Origin: Actinoplanes derwentensis
GTDB lineage: Bacteria; Actinomycetota; Actinomycetes; Mycobacteriales; Micromonosporaceae
NCBI RefSeq assembly: GCF_900104725.1
Contig: NZ_LT629758.1
Span: 4,354,501 to 4,418,500 of the forward strand
Reading direction: 5' to 3'
Length of the DNA: 64,000 bases
Part shown: in pieces, positions 11,809 through 20,741 of the stretch
Layout of the letters: each line of letters begins with the position of its first letter
Position numbering within the stretch: the stretch's first letter is position 1
Notes under the pieces: model-generated
What the model was told of the DNA's origin: nothing
The model's input: the letters and a program-made list of their open reading frames with translations, nothing else
The model's database searches: none
Made by a program: the position numbers and the translations under genes

Positions 11809-12828
11809 GTGACCACCGAGGCAGTCATCTCGGTCCGGGACCTGTGGAAGGTGTTCGGGCACAAAGCGGAGCAGGTTCCACGATCGGCCGAACTGTCCGC
11901 GCTGTCCCGGCGCGAACTGATGGACCGGACCGGCTGCACCGCCGCGGTACGCGACGTGTCGTTCGACGTCGCCCCCGGCGAGGTCTTCGTGGTGATGGGG
12001 CTGTCCGGGTCCGGCAAGTCGACACTGGTCCGCTGCCTGACCCGGCTGATCGAACCGACGTCGGGCCAGGTGGTGTTCGAGGGTGAGGACATCCTCGGCG
12101 CCGACAAGAAGCGGCTGCGGGAGCTGCGGCGGCACAAGTTCTCGATGGTGTTCCAGAACTTCGGGCTGCTGCCGTACCGGCAGGTCCTCGACAACGTCTC
12201 CTACGGTCTGGAGATCCGCGGTGCCGGGCGGGCCGAACGCAACCGGCGGGCCATGGAGGTCATCTCCCTGGTCGGCCTGGACGGCTACGAGCGCAGCTAC
12301 CCCGATCAGCTGTCCGGCGGCATGCAGCAGCGGGTCGGCCTGGCGCGGGCGCTGGCCGGCGATCCGGACGTGCTCTACTTCGACGAGCCGTTCTCGGCGC
12401 TGGACCCGCTGATCCGCCGGGACATGCAGAACGAGGTCATCCGGCTGCACCGCGAGGTCGGCAAGACGATGGTCTTCATCACCCACGACCTGTCCGAGGC
12501 GCTGAAACTCGGCGACCGGATCCTGATCATGCGGGACGGAAGACAGGTCCAGTGCGGCACCGGCGCCGAACTGGTCGGCGCCCCGGCCGACGACTACGTG
12601 CGGGACTTCGTCAGTGACGTACCGAAGGCGAATGTCCTGACCCTGCGCTGGATCATGCGGGACCGGCGCGACGGCGACACCCTGGACGGACCCGAACTGA
12701 GCCCCGACGTCGTCGTCCGGGACGCGGTCCGGCCGGTGCTGGCCGCCGGGAAACCGGTGAAGGTGGTCGAGAACGGCACGCTCGTCGGTGTCGTGACCAC
12801 GGAGGAGATCCTCGGGGTCACCGCGTGA
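11809..12828 (+). CDS. proV: Glycine betaine/proline-type ABC importer ATPase
   Basis: This 339-residue ATPase of the ProV/OpuAA type energises betaine import. It has Walker [11 protein letters not shown]-loop [12 protein letters not shown], signature LSGGMQQR, Walker [13 protein letters not shown] and the switch His in FITHD. The family-specific N-terminal extension (KVFGHKAEQ...) is present. The C-terminal region is shorter than the two CBS domains of E. coli ProV, leaving only about one CBS-like unit. GTG start at 11809 follows AAAGGAG. The stop overlaps the permease start (GTGA). Confidence 0.92.
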   Translation: MTTEAVISVRDLWKVFGHKAEQVPRSAELSALSRRELMDRTGCTAAVRDVSFDVAPGEVFVVMGLSGSGKSTLVRCLTRLIEPTSGQVVFEGEDILGADKKRLRELRRHKFSMVFQNFGLLPYRQVLDNVSYGLEIRGAGRAERNRRAMEVISLVGLDGYERSYPDQLSGGMQQRVGLARALAGDPDVLYFDEPFSALDPLIRRDMQNEVIRLHREVGKTMVFITHDLSEALKLGDRILIMRDGRQVQCGTGAELVGAPADDYVRDFVSDVPKANVLTLRWIMRDRRDGDTLDGPELSPDVVVRDAVRPVLAAGKPVKVVENGTLVGVVTTEEILGVTA

Positions 12829-14735
12829 TCGCCAGAAGACCACTGCTGGTCGCCGCGCTGCTGGCGGTCTGGGTGGTCGCCTGGATCCCGCTGCACGGCC
12901 TGCACACGCTCAGCCTCTCCCCCGCTGACCTGACCCCGCTGCACCGGTGGCTCAACGACGTCAACGACACGGTCGGCGCCAACCGGAACAGCAGCCCGGT
13001 CTTCCTCTACTTCTTCAACGAGATCCGCGCCGCGATCGACACGTTCGTCACGTTCCTGCAGGCGCTGATCGCCCAGCCGGCGTTCGGCCGGCCGGTTCCG
13101 GTACTGGGCTGGCTCGGTGTGGTGGCGATCGTCGCCTTCGTCTCCTGGGTGGTCGCGAACTGGCGGGTGGCGCTGCTGGCCGCCGGTGGTTTCGTCTTCT
13201 TCGGACTGCAGGGCCTGTGGACCGAGGCCATGGACACCCTCGCACTGACCCTGGCGGCGGTGCTGATCGCGCTGGCCGTCGGCATCCCGCTGGGCATCTG
13301 GGCGGGCGTCTCGGACCGCTTTCACCGGCTGATCACTCCGGTACTGGACTTCATGCAGACGATGCCGACCTTCGTCTACCTGGCCCCGCTGACGCTGCTG
13401 TTCCTGATCGGCCCGGCATCGGCGACGATCGCCACGCTGATCTACGCGATGCCACCGGCGATCCGGATCACCGCGCACGGCATCCGCTCGGTGCCCCGCT
13501 CGGCGATCGAGTCGACCGAATCGCTCGGCGCCACGCCACGCCAGGTACTCACCGGTGTGCTGCTGCCGCTGTCGAAACGCACCATCGTGCTGGGTGTCAA
13601 CCAGACCATCATGGCCGCGCTCTCGATGGTCACCATCGCGGCGCTGATCGACGCCCCGGGACTCGGCAAGACCGTCATCAAAGCCTTGCAGACCCTTGAC
13701 GTCGGTACGGCGTTCAACGCCGGTCTCGCGATCGTGGTGCTGGCCATCGTGCTGGACCGGGTCACCACCGCGGCCAGCGAACGCGACAGCCGCTCAGCCC
13801 TCAACAAGCCGCTGCTGGCCGGGTTCGCGATCGTGACCGCCGTCTGCGTCTACCTGTCGCACACCTACTACTGGGCCGCCGAGTTCCCGGATGAGTCCAA
13901 CATCGGGCGGGCCCTGTCCAAAGGTGCCGACGAGGTGACGTTCTGGGCGCAGACCGAGCTGTCCACCGCCACCGAATGGGTCAAGGACCTGGTGACGTAC
14001 GCCCTACTCAATCCCTTGCAGTCGCTGCTCGTCGAATCGCCGTGGTGGCTGGTCGGCGCGGTCGTGGTCACGCTGGCCGCCCTGCTCGGCACCGTGCGGA
14101 CCGCGGTCACCACGGCCGTCTGCGTGGCCGCGCTGATCGGCACCGGACTGTGGCAGGACAGCATGACCACTCTGGCCATGACTCTCGTCGCGACGCTGCT
14201 GGTGATGGTGCTCGGTGTCCTGGTCGGGGTGTGGATGGGCCGTAACCGGCTGGCCGACCGGATCATCCGCCCGATCCTGGACGCCGGGCAGACGATGCCG
14301 TCGTTCGTCTACCTGGTGCCGTTCCTGGCACTCTTCTCCGCCACCCGGTTCACCGCGATCGTCGCGGCGATCGTCTTCGCCGCCCCGGTCGCGATCAAGC
14401 TGGTGGCCGACGGCATCCGGGCCATCCCGGCCGCCACCGTCGAGGCCGCCACCGCCGCCGGGTCCAGTACCTGGCAGTTGATCACCAAGGTCCAGCTGCC
14501 GATGGCCCGGCAGTCGCTGACCCTGGCCGCCAACCAGGGTCTCATCTACGTGCTGGCCATGGTCGTGGTCGGTGGCCTGGTCGGAGCCGGTGCCCTCGGT
14601 TACGACGTGGTCGCCGGGTTCTCCCAGGGCCAGCTCTACGGCAAGGGCCTCGCGGCCGGCGCCGCCATCGTGTTGCTCGGCATCATGCTCGACCGGATCG
14701 CCCGAGCGTCGTCCCCCTCGAAAGGTGAACTCTGA
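12825..14735 (+). CDS. proW: Fused double-domain betaine ABC importer permease
   Basis: This 636-residue membrane protein contains two complete binding-protein-dependent permease domains in tandem. The first is at about residues 130-330 (coupling region [21 protein letters not shown]) and the second at about 435-630 ([19 protein letters not shown]). Extra transmembrane segments precede each. A single polypeptide can thus supply the whole transmembrane pair that ProW normally forms as a homodimer. GTG start overlaps the ATPase stop, and its stop overlaps the binding-protein start (TGATG). Confidence 0.9.
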   Translation: MIARRPLLVAALLAVWVVAWIPLHGLHTLSLSPADLTPLHRWLNDVNDTVGANRNSSPVFLYFFNEIRAAIDTFVTFLQALIAQPAFGRPVPVLGWLGVVAIVAFVSWVVANWRVALLAAGGFVFFGLQGLWTEAMDTLALTLAAVLIALAVGIPLGIWAGVSDRFHRLITPVLDFMQTMPTFVYLAPLTLLFLIGPASATIATLIYAMPPAIRITAHGIRSVPRSAIESTESLGATPRQVLTGVLLPLSKRTIVLGVNQTIMAALSMVTIAALIDAPGLGKTVIKALQTLDVGTAFNAGLAIVVLAIVLDRVTTAASERDSRSALNKPLLAGFAIVTAVCVYLSHTYYWAAEFPDESNIGRALSKGADEVTFWAQTELSTATEWVKDLVTYALLNPLQSLLVESPWWLVGAVVVTLAALLGTVRTAVTTAVCVAALIGTGLWQDSMTTLAMTLVATLLVMVLGVLVGVWMGRNRLADRIIRPILDAGQTMPSFVYLVPFLALFSATRFTAIVAAIVFAAPVAIKLVADGIRAIPAATVEAATAAGSSTWQLITKVQLPMARQSLTLAANQGLIYVLAMVVVGGLVGAGALGYDVVAGFSQGQLYGKGLAAGAAIVLLGIMLDRIARASSPSKGEL

Positions 14736-15697
14736 TGAGAATGCTGCGCCTAGCGGCGACCGCTACGATCACGGCTCTGGCCCTGACCGCGTGCGGTGGA
14801 GAGAAGATCGGCGATACCGGGGCCGCGGGCGGGTCCTCGTCCGCCGCGACCGACTGCGGCACGTTCAACCTGGCGATCAACCCCTGGGTCGGGTACGAGG
14901 CGACCGCCGCCGTCATCGCGTACGTCGCCGAGAAGGACCTCGGCTGCAAGGTGACCAAGAAGGATCTCAAGGAGGAGATCGCCTGGCAGGGCTTCGGCAC
15001 CGGCGAGGTGAACGCGGTCGTGGAGAACTGGGGTCACGACGACCTCAAGAAGAAGTACATCGACGAGCAGAAGACCGCGGTGTCCGCCGGATCCACCGGG
15101 AACAAGGGGATCATCGGCTGGTACGTACCGCCGTGGATGGCCGAGAAGTACCCGGACATCACCGACTGGAACAACCTCAACAAGTACGCGGCCGAGTTCA
15201 AGACCTCCGAGTCCGGTGACAAGGGCCAGCTGCTCGACGGCGACCCGTCGTTCGTCACCAACGACGAGGCCCTGGTCAAGAATCTGAAGCTGAACTACAA
15301 GGTGGTGTACGCCGGTAGCGAGACCGCGCTGATCACCGCGTTCCGGCAGGCCGAGGCGAAGAAGACGCCGCTGATCGGCTACTTCTACGAGCCGCAGTGG
15401 TTCCTGGCCGAGGTGCCGCTGAAGAAGATCAGCCTGCCCGCGTACACCGAGGGTTGTGACGCCGACGCCGCGAAGATCGCCTGCGACTACCCGGAGTACG
15501 ACCTCGACAAGATCGTCAGCAAGAAGTTCGCCGACGCCAACGGCCCGGCGTACAAGCTGGTGAAGAACTTCAACTGGACCAACGACGACCAGAACGTGGT
15601 CGCCAAGTACATCTCCGAGGACAAGATGTCCGCCGCCGACGCGGCCAAGAAGTGGGTCGAGGCGAACCCCGACAAGGTCAAGGCGTGGCTGGCGTAA
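14735..15697 (+). CDS. proX: Glycine betaine-type ABC substrate-binding lipoprotein
   Basis: This 320-residue lipoprotein has a signal peptide ending in the lipobox LTAC (Cys20) and a Ser/Gly/Ala linker. The body belongs to the OpuAC/ProX family. Aromatic residues typical of the betaine cage appear in [26 protein letters not shown] and YEPQWF. It would capture betaine or choline for the adjacent ATPase and permease. A close paralogue lies at 24637. The TAATG junction couples it to soxB. Confidence 0.93.
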   Translation: MRMLRLAATATITALALTACGGEKIGDTGAAGGSSSAATDCGTFNLAINPWVGYEATAAVIAYVAEKDLGCKVTKKDLKEEIAWQGFGTGEVNAVVENWGHDDLKKKYIDEQKTAVSAGSTGNKGIIGWYVPPWMAEKYPDITDWNNLNKYAAEFKTSESGDKGQLLDGDPSFVTNDEALVKNLKLNYKVVYAGSETALITAFRQAEAKKTPLIGYFYEPQWFLAEVPLKKISLPAYTEGCDADAAKIACDYPEYDLDKIVSKKFADANGPAYKLVKNFNWTNDDQNVVAKYISEDKMSAADAAKKWVEANPDKVKAWLA

Positions 15698-16929
15698 TGA
15701 ACCACCCCGCGCCCGGCGGTGATCTGCCCGAGCACCCGGATCGCCTGTGGCGCAACCCCGAGCCCAAAGCCGCCTACGACGTGATCGTCGTAGGCGGCGG
15801 CGGGCACGGGCTCGCCACCGCCTACTACCTGGCCAAGAACCACGGCATCACCAACGTGGCGGTGCTGGAGAAGGGCTGGCTCGCGGGCGGCAACATGGCC
15901 CGCAACACCACGATCATCCGGTCCAACTACCTGTGGGACGAGAGCGCCGGAATCTACGAGCACTCCCTGAAACTGTGGGAGAACCTCGAACAGGAGCTGG
16001 AGTACCCGCTGTTGTTCAGCCAGCGCGGCGTGCTCAACCTGGCGCACAGTTCTCAGGACGTCCGCGAGGGTGTCCGCCGGGTGCACGCCAACCGGCTCAA
16101 CGGGGTCGATGCCGAATGGCTCGACCCGGCGCAGGTGCGAGAGGTCTGCCCGATCGTGAACATCTCACCGGACGTGCGCTATCCGGTGATGGGCGCGACC
16201 TACCAGCCGCGCGCAGGGATCGCCAAACACGACTACGTCGCCTGGGGGTACGCGCGGGCCGCGGACGCCCTCGGTGTCGACCTGATCCAGCACTGCGAGG
16301 TGACCGGGCTGCAGGTCGTCGGCGGCCGGGTGACCGGGGTGCACACCACCCGCGGCACCATCGGGGCCGGGCGGGTCGCGCTCAGCGCCGCCGGGCACAC
16401 GTCGGTGGTCGCCGCGATGGCCGGGATCCGGCTGCCGTTGCAGAGCCACCCGTTGCAGGCGCTCGTCTCCGAGCTGCTGGAACCGGTCCACCCGACGGTC
16501 GTCATGTCGAACGCCGTGCACGTCTACGTCAGCCAGGCGCACAAGGGTGAGCTGGTGATGGGGGCCGGTATCGACACGTGGAACGGGTACGGGCAGCGCG
16601 GCGCGTTCCACATCATCGAACGTCAGATGTCCGCGGCCCTGGAGCTGTTCCCGGTGTTCGCCCGTGCGCACGTGCTGCGTACCTGGGGCGGCATCGTGGA
16701 CACCACTCCGGACGCGTCCCCGATCGTCGGGGTGTCCGGCGTCGAGAACCTCTACCTCAACTGCGGGTGGGGCACCGGCGGGTTCAAGGCCACCCCCGGG
16801 GTGGGCTGGTGTTACGCCCACACGGTGGCGACCGGCGAGCCGCATCCGCTGAACGCCCCGTTCAGCCTGGACCGGTTCGTCACCGGCGCGCTGGTCGACG
16901 AACACGGCGCCGCCGCCGTAGCCCACTGA
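15697..16929 (+). CDS. soxB: Sarcosine oxidase beta subunit
   Basis: This 410-residue flavoprotein subunit holds the catalytic site oxidising sarcosine to glycine. The FAD motif [20 protein letters not shown] lies at about residues 31-50. His178, in [11 protein letters not shown], corresponds to the histidine that carries covalent FMN in the corynebacterial enzyme. The start is ATG 15697, overlapping the binding-protein stop; an in-frame upstream extension is unsupported. The gene order soxB-D-A-G is the standard heterotetrameric sarcosine oxidase operon. Confidence 0.95.
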   Translation: MNHPAPGGDLPEHPDRLWRNPEPKAAYDVIVVGGGGHGLATAYYLAKNHGITNVAVLEKGWLAGGNMARNTTIIRSNYLWDESAGIYEHSLKLWENLEQELEYPLLFSQRGVLNLAHSSQDVREGVRRVHANRLNGVDAEWLDPAQVREVCPIVNISPDVRYPVMGATYQPRAGIAKHDYVAWGYARAADALGVDLIQHCEVTGLQVVGGRVTGVHTTRGTIGAGRVALSAAGHTSVVAAMAGIRLPLQSHPLQALVSELLEPVHPTVVMSNAVHVYVSQAHKGELVMGAGIDTWNGYGQRGAFHIIERQMSAALELFPVFARAHVLRTWGGIVDTTPDASPIVGVSGVENLYLNCGWGTGGFKATPGVGWCYAHTVATGEPHPLNAPFSLDRFVTGALVDEHGAAAVAH

Positions 16930-16950
16930 GTTCTTCGGTAAGGAAACGCC

Positions 16951-17193
16951 ATGATGCTCATCCCCTGCCCCTGGTGCGGGCCCCGCGACGAGTCCGAGTT
17001 CCACTACGGCGGGCAGGCGGGGGTGGCCTATCCGGCCGACCCTGACGCGCTGTCCGATGAACAGTGGGCGCATTACCTGTTCTTCCGGGACAACCCGAAG
17101 GGGCCGTTCCGGGAGCGGTGGAGTCACAGTGCGGGCTGCCGCCGCTGGTTCAACCTGACCCGGGACACCGTGACGAACGAGGTGACCGCATGA
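16951..17193 (+). CDS. soxD: Sarcosine oxidase delta subunit
   Basis: This 80-residue zinc-binding subunit has the ligands Cys6, Cys9, His59 and Cys63 all present (IPCPWCG and SHSAGC), exactly the spacing known for SoxD. It stabilises the alpha/beta interface of the tetramer. An AAGGAAA site precedes the ATG. The stop overlaps soxA (ATGA). Confidence 0.95.
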   Translation: MMLIPCPWCGPRDESEFHYGGQAGVAYPADPDALSDEQWAHYLFFRDNPKGPFRERWSHSAGCRRWFNLTRDTVTNEVTA

Positions 17194-19925
17194 CGCTGCG
17201 GTTCACTTTCGACGGGCGGGAATACCAGGGGAACGAGGGTGACACCCTCGCGTCGGCACTGCTGGCCAACGGGGTGCACGTGGTGTCGTCCGGGATCCGG
17301 ACCGGCCGGCCGCGGGGGATCTTCGCGGCCGGTGTCGAGGAGCCGAACGCGATCGTGCAGATCGAGGAGCCGTTCCCGGAGCCGATGCTGACGGCCACCA
17401 CCGTGGAACTGTTCGACGGCCTGGTGGTGCGCGGGTTGCGGGGGCAGGGGCGGCTCGCCGACCGGCCCGACCCGGCCCGGTACGGGGCGATCCACGCGCA
17501 CTGCGACGTGCTGGTGATCGGGGCCGGCCCGGCCGGGCTGGCCGCCGCCGCGACGGCCGCCACGTCGGGGGCCCGGGTGATCCTGGTGGACGATCAGCCG
17601 CAGCCGGGTGGGAGCCTGCTCGGCACCGGTGAGCTGCTGGACTGGGTGGCGGCCACGGCCGAGAGCCTGCGGGCGGCGACCGAGGTGCGGGTGTTGTCGC
17701 GGACCACCGCGTTCGGCTACTACGACGACAATCACGTGATCGCGGTCGAGCGGTGCACCGCTCATCTCGGGGCGGCGGCACCGGCGGACGAGATCCGGGA
17801 GCGGATCTGGCGGATCCGGGCCGGGCGGGTGGTGCTGGCGACCGGTGCGCACGAGCGGTCGATCGCGTTCGCCGACAACGACCGGCCCGGGGTGATGCTG
17901 GCCGGGGCGGCGCGCACGTACGTCAACCGGTACGGGGTGTCGCCCGGCCGCCGGGCCGTGGTGCTGACCACCAACGACAGCGCGTACGCGGCGGCTCTCG
18001 ATCTGCACGCAGCCGGGGTGGAGATCGCCGCGATCGCCGATCTGCGCGGCGGGACCGGATCGGAGTGGGCGCGGCGCTGCGCCGAGCGCGGTATCGAGGT
18101 GCTGGCCGGCTGGGCGGTGGCCGGGGTGACCGGTGCGGACCGGGTCTCGGCGGTCACGTTGCGTGCTCTCGACGGCGACCAGCCGGCCCGTGAGGAAGAC
18201 GCGGATCTGCTGCTCGTGTCGGGTGGCTGGAATCCGGTCGGGGCACTGTTCTCCCAGGCCGGGGGCCGTCTCGCCTACGATGCGACGCTTGCTGCCTTCC
18301 GTCCGGACGGCGGCTGCCGGCAGGCGGTGGACCTTGCGGGCGCGATAGTCGGAACGTACACGATCAGTGGTTGTCTGCTTGAAGGTGCGCAAGCCGGTGG
18401 CGGTGCCGGGCTGATCCCGCTGCCCGTGGTCGAGGAACCCGAAGCGGCTCCGCCGGTCGCGGTCTGGACTCTGCCGGGGGATGCCGCCGTCAGTTTCGTG
18501 GATCTGCAACGGGACGTCACCGTCGCTGACATCGCCCGCGCCACCGGGACCGGGATGCGGTCCGCCGAGCATGTGAAGCGCTACACCACCGCGGGCACCG
18601 CGCACGATCAGGGCAAGACGTCCGGGACCCTGACCAGCGGTGTCGTCGCCGGGCTGCTCGGGGTGGAGGTCGGCGCGCTGGGTACCACTACGTTCCGTCC
18701 GCCGTACGCCCCGGTGTCGTTCGCGGCTCTGGCCGGCCGGGATCGGGGCATGCGGTTCGATCCGGTGCGGGTGACCGCCCTGCACGGCTGGCACGAGAGC
18801 AACGGTGCGCTGTTCGAGAACGTCGGCCAGTGGAAACGCCCCTGGTACTACCCGCTCGGCGGCGAGGACATGGGCACCGCGGTGCTGCGCGAGTGCCGGG
18901 CCGCTCGCGAGGGCGTGGCGATGATGGACGCCTCCACGCTCGGCAAGATCGACGTCCGGGGGCCGGACGCCGGCGTGTTCCTGGACCGGCTCTACACCAA
19001 CATGATCAGTACGTTGAAACCCGGCGCGATCCGGTACGGGGTGATGTGCCGGCCGGACGGCATGGTCCTCGACGACGGGACCGTCATCCGGCTGACCGAC
19101 GAGAGGTTCCTGGTCACCACGACCACCGGCAACGCCGCGCTGATCCTGGACTGGATGGAGGAGTGGCTGCAGACCGAGTGGCCCTCGTTGCGGGTGCGCT
19201 GCACGTCGGTGACCGAGCAGTGGGCGACGGTCGCGCTGGTCGGGCCGAGGTCGCGGGAGATCCTGGCAGGGCTCGCCCCGGAACTGGACGTCACCAGGGA
19301 CGGATTTCCGTTCATGACGTGGCGCGACACCACGGTCGCCGGGATCGAGGCGCGGGTGTGCCGGATCAGCTTCTCCGGCGAGCTGGCTTACGAGATCAAC
19401 GTGAGCTGGTGGGACGCACTCGCGCTCTGGACACGACTGGCCGGGCTCGGGGTCACGCCGTACGGCACCGAGACGATGCACGTGCTGCGTGCCGAGAAGG
19501 GTTATCCGATCATCGGTCAGGACACCGACGGCACGGTCACCCCGCACGACCTGGGACTGGGCTGGGCGGTCTCGAAGAAGAAAGCCGATTTCATCGGCCG
19601 CAGATCCTTCGCGCGTACGGATAACAACCGCCCGGACCGGAAACAGCTCGTGGGTCTTCTGCCGGACGACGGGGTGCTGCTTCCGGAGGGTTCGCATCTG
19701 CTGCCGGACCCGGAACTTCCGGAACCGCCGGTCACCGCGCTCGGACACGTGACGTCGTCTTACCACAGCGCAGCGTTGGGCCGGACGTTCGCTCTCGCCC
19801 TGATCAGTAACGGTCGTGAGCTGCACGGACAGACGTTGTGGGCCACGCTCGACGACCGTCTGGTGCCGGTGACGGTCACCGGCTCCGTACTCTACGACCC
19901 GGAAGGCGCACGGCGAGATGGCTGA
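17190..19925 (+). CDS. soxA: Sarcosine oxidase alpha subunit
   Basis: This 911-residue subunit has an N-terminal ferredoxin-like fold without cluster cysteines (1-90), an NAD/FAD-type Rossmann domain (VLVIGAGPAGLAAAAT at 107-122) and a C-terminal GcvT/folate domain (from about 520, ending in the GFAD-like core). It binds tetrahydrofolate and converts the iminium intermediate to methylene-THF. The start is ATG 17190, inside the soxD stop. It overlaps soxG by eight bases. Confidence 0.95.
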   Translation: MTLRFTFDGREYQGNEGDTLASALLANGVHVVSSGIRTGRPRGIFAAGVEEPNAIVQIEEPFPEPMLTATTVELFDGLVVRGLRGQGRLADRPDPARYGAIHAHCDVLVIGAGPAGLAAAATAATSGARVILVDDQPQPGGSLLGTGELLDWVAATAESLRAATEVRVLSRTTAFGYYDDNHVIAVERCTAHLGAAAPADEIRERIWRIRAGRVVLATGAHERSIAFADNDRPGVMLAGAARTYVNRYGVSPGRRAVVLTTNDSAYAAALDLHAAGVEIAAIADLRGGTGSEWARRCAERGIEVLAGWAVAGVTGADRVSAVTLRALDGDQPAREEDADLLLVSGGWNPVGALFSQAGGRLAYDATLAAFRPDGGCRQAVDLAGAIVGTYTISGCLLEGAQAGGGAGLIPLPVVEEPEAAPPVAVWTLPGDAAVSFVDLQRDVTVADIARATGTGMRSAEHVKRYTTAGTAHDQGKTSGTLTSGVVAGLLGVEVGALGTTTFRPPYAPVSFAALAGRDRGMRFDPVRVTALHGWHESNGALFENVGQWKRPWYYPLGGEDMGTAVLRECRAAREGVAMMDASTLGKIDVRGPDAGVFLDRLYTNMISTLKPGAIRYGVMCRPDGMVLDDGTVIRLTDERFLVTTTTGNAALILDWMEEWLQTEWPSLRVRCTSVTEQWATVALVGPRSREILAGLAPELDVTRDGFPFMTWRDTTVAGIEARVCRISFSGELAYEINVSWWDALALWTRLAGLGVTPYGTETMHVLRAEKGYPIIGQDTDGTVTPHDLGLGWAVSKKKADFIGRRSFARTDNNRPDRKQLVGLLPDDGVLLPEGSHLLPDPELPEPPVTALGHVTSSYHSAALGRTFALALISNGRELHGQTLWATLDDRLVPVTVTGSVLYDPEGARRDG

Positions 19926-20475
19926 TCAGACCCCCCGCTCCTCCCCTCTGGCCGGCTTCGCGCTCCCGTCGGCCGATGCCGGCGTCACCCTGGCCGAGGT
20001 TCCGTTCCTGACCCAGCTCAGCCTGCGGGCCGACCAGGCCGGCGGCCTTCCGCTACCCACCGCGGCCGGTACCAGCACGGTCGACGGTGAGGCGACGTTC
20101 GTGTGGCTCGGGCCGGACGAATGGCTGGTCATCGGCCCGCCCGGCGCTCAGCGGCGGCTGACCGAACGGCTGGAAACGGTCAGCGGTTGTTCGGTGGTGG
20201 ACGTCTCGGCGCAGCGCACCACTCTGGAACTGAGCGGGCCCGGCGCTCGCGAGTTGCTGGCGCTCGGCTGCTCGCTGGATCTGCATCCCCGGGTCTTCGA
20301 GGTGGGCCGGTGCGCGCAGACGACACTCGCGCACGCGCCGGTGATCCTGCTCCGGCGGGAACCCTCCGTGATCGATACGGATCCGGTGTTCTGGGTTCTG
20401 GTGCGGGCGTCGTTCGCGGCGCACCTTGCATCGTGGGTACTCGATGCTCGAGGCGATCTCACAGGCGGTTACTGA
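19918..20475 (+). CDS. soxG: Sarcosine oxidase gamma subunit
   Basis: This 185-residue protein of the SoxG/GcvT-like fold has the characteristic WLGPDEWLVIGPP motif near residue 62. It is the structural subunit of the sarcosine oxidase heterotetramer. It is the last gene of the long plus-strand catabolic operon and is followed by a 266-bp gap with two hairpins. Confidence 0.93.
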   Translation: MADQTPRSSPLAGFALPSADAGVTLAEVPFLTQLSLRADQAGGLPLPTAAGTSTVDGEATFVWLGPDEWLVIGPPGAQRRLTERLETVSGCSVVDVSAQRTTLELSGPGARELLALGCSLDLHPRVFEVGRCAQTTLAHAPVILLRREPSVIDTDPVFWVLVRASFAAHLASWVLDARGDLTGGY

Positions 20476-20493
20476 GAACGCTCCCAAATAACC

Positions 20494-20507
20494 GCCCGTA
20501 ATCGGGC
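20494..20507 (+). terminator. Short hairpin after soxG
   Basis: GCCCG-taat-CGGGC forms a five-pair stem about 20 bp after the soxG stop. There is no U-tract. It may be a weak terminator or processing signal. Confidence 0.3.
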
Positions 20508-20583
20508 CAATGCATAAAGAGGTTGCACTGCCGTAAATTTCGGCCCCCGGTGTTGACCATCAAGGGCTGAGCGAAGAAGCTGT

Positions 20584-20627
20584 TGCGGCGATCCCGGAAG
20601 ATCAGTTCATTTCCCGGGATCGCCGCA
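20584..20627. terminator. Long hairpin between the sox operon and the conservon
   Basis: Perfect 14-bp arms TGCGGCGATCCCGG (20584-20597) and its complement (20614-20627) enclose a 16-base AT-richer loop. No U-run follows, as is common for actinobacterial terminators. The likely role is to end the catabolic operon, but a regulatory element upstream of cvnA is also possible. I see no other confident element in 20508-20741. Confidence 0.5.
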
Positions 20628-20741
20628 TCGCTTTGCGCCATTCTCCACCTTGTTAATAAGAAACTTGCCGGTTCACCCGTTGTGAATCGACCCACCGGCC
20701 GTGACCATGCCTGGCCGATGGTCGACAGAGGAGCTGATCGC

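Noticed and set aside
10273..12843. An 856-codon open frame on the minus strand opposite betA, betB and proV
   Set aside because: It is an antisense shadow of well-supported genes in GC-rich DNA. It has no recognisable domain and is rich in Asp, Gly, Arg and Val as expected for antisense frames.
17124..19826. Minus-strand open frame of 900 codons opposite soxA
   Set aside because: soxA is unambiguous. The antisense translation is compositionally abnormal.
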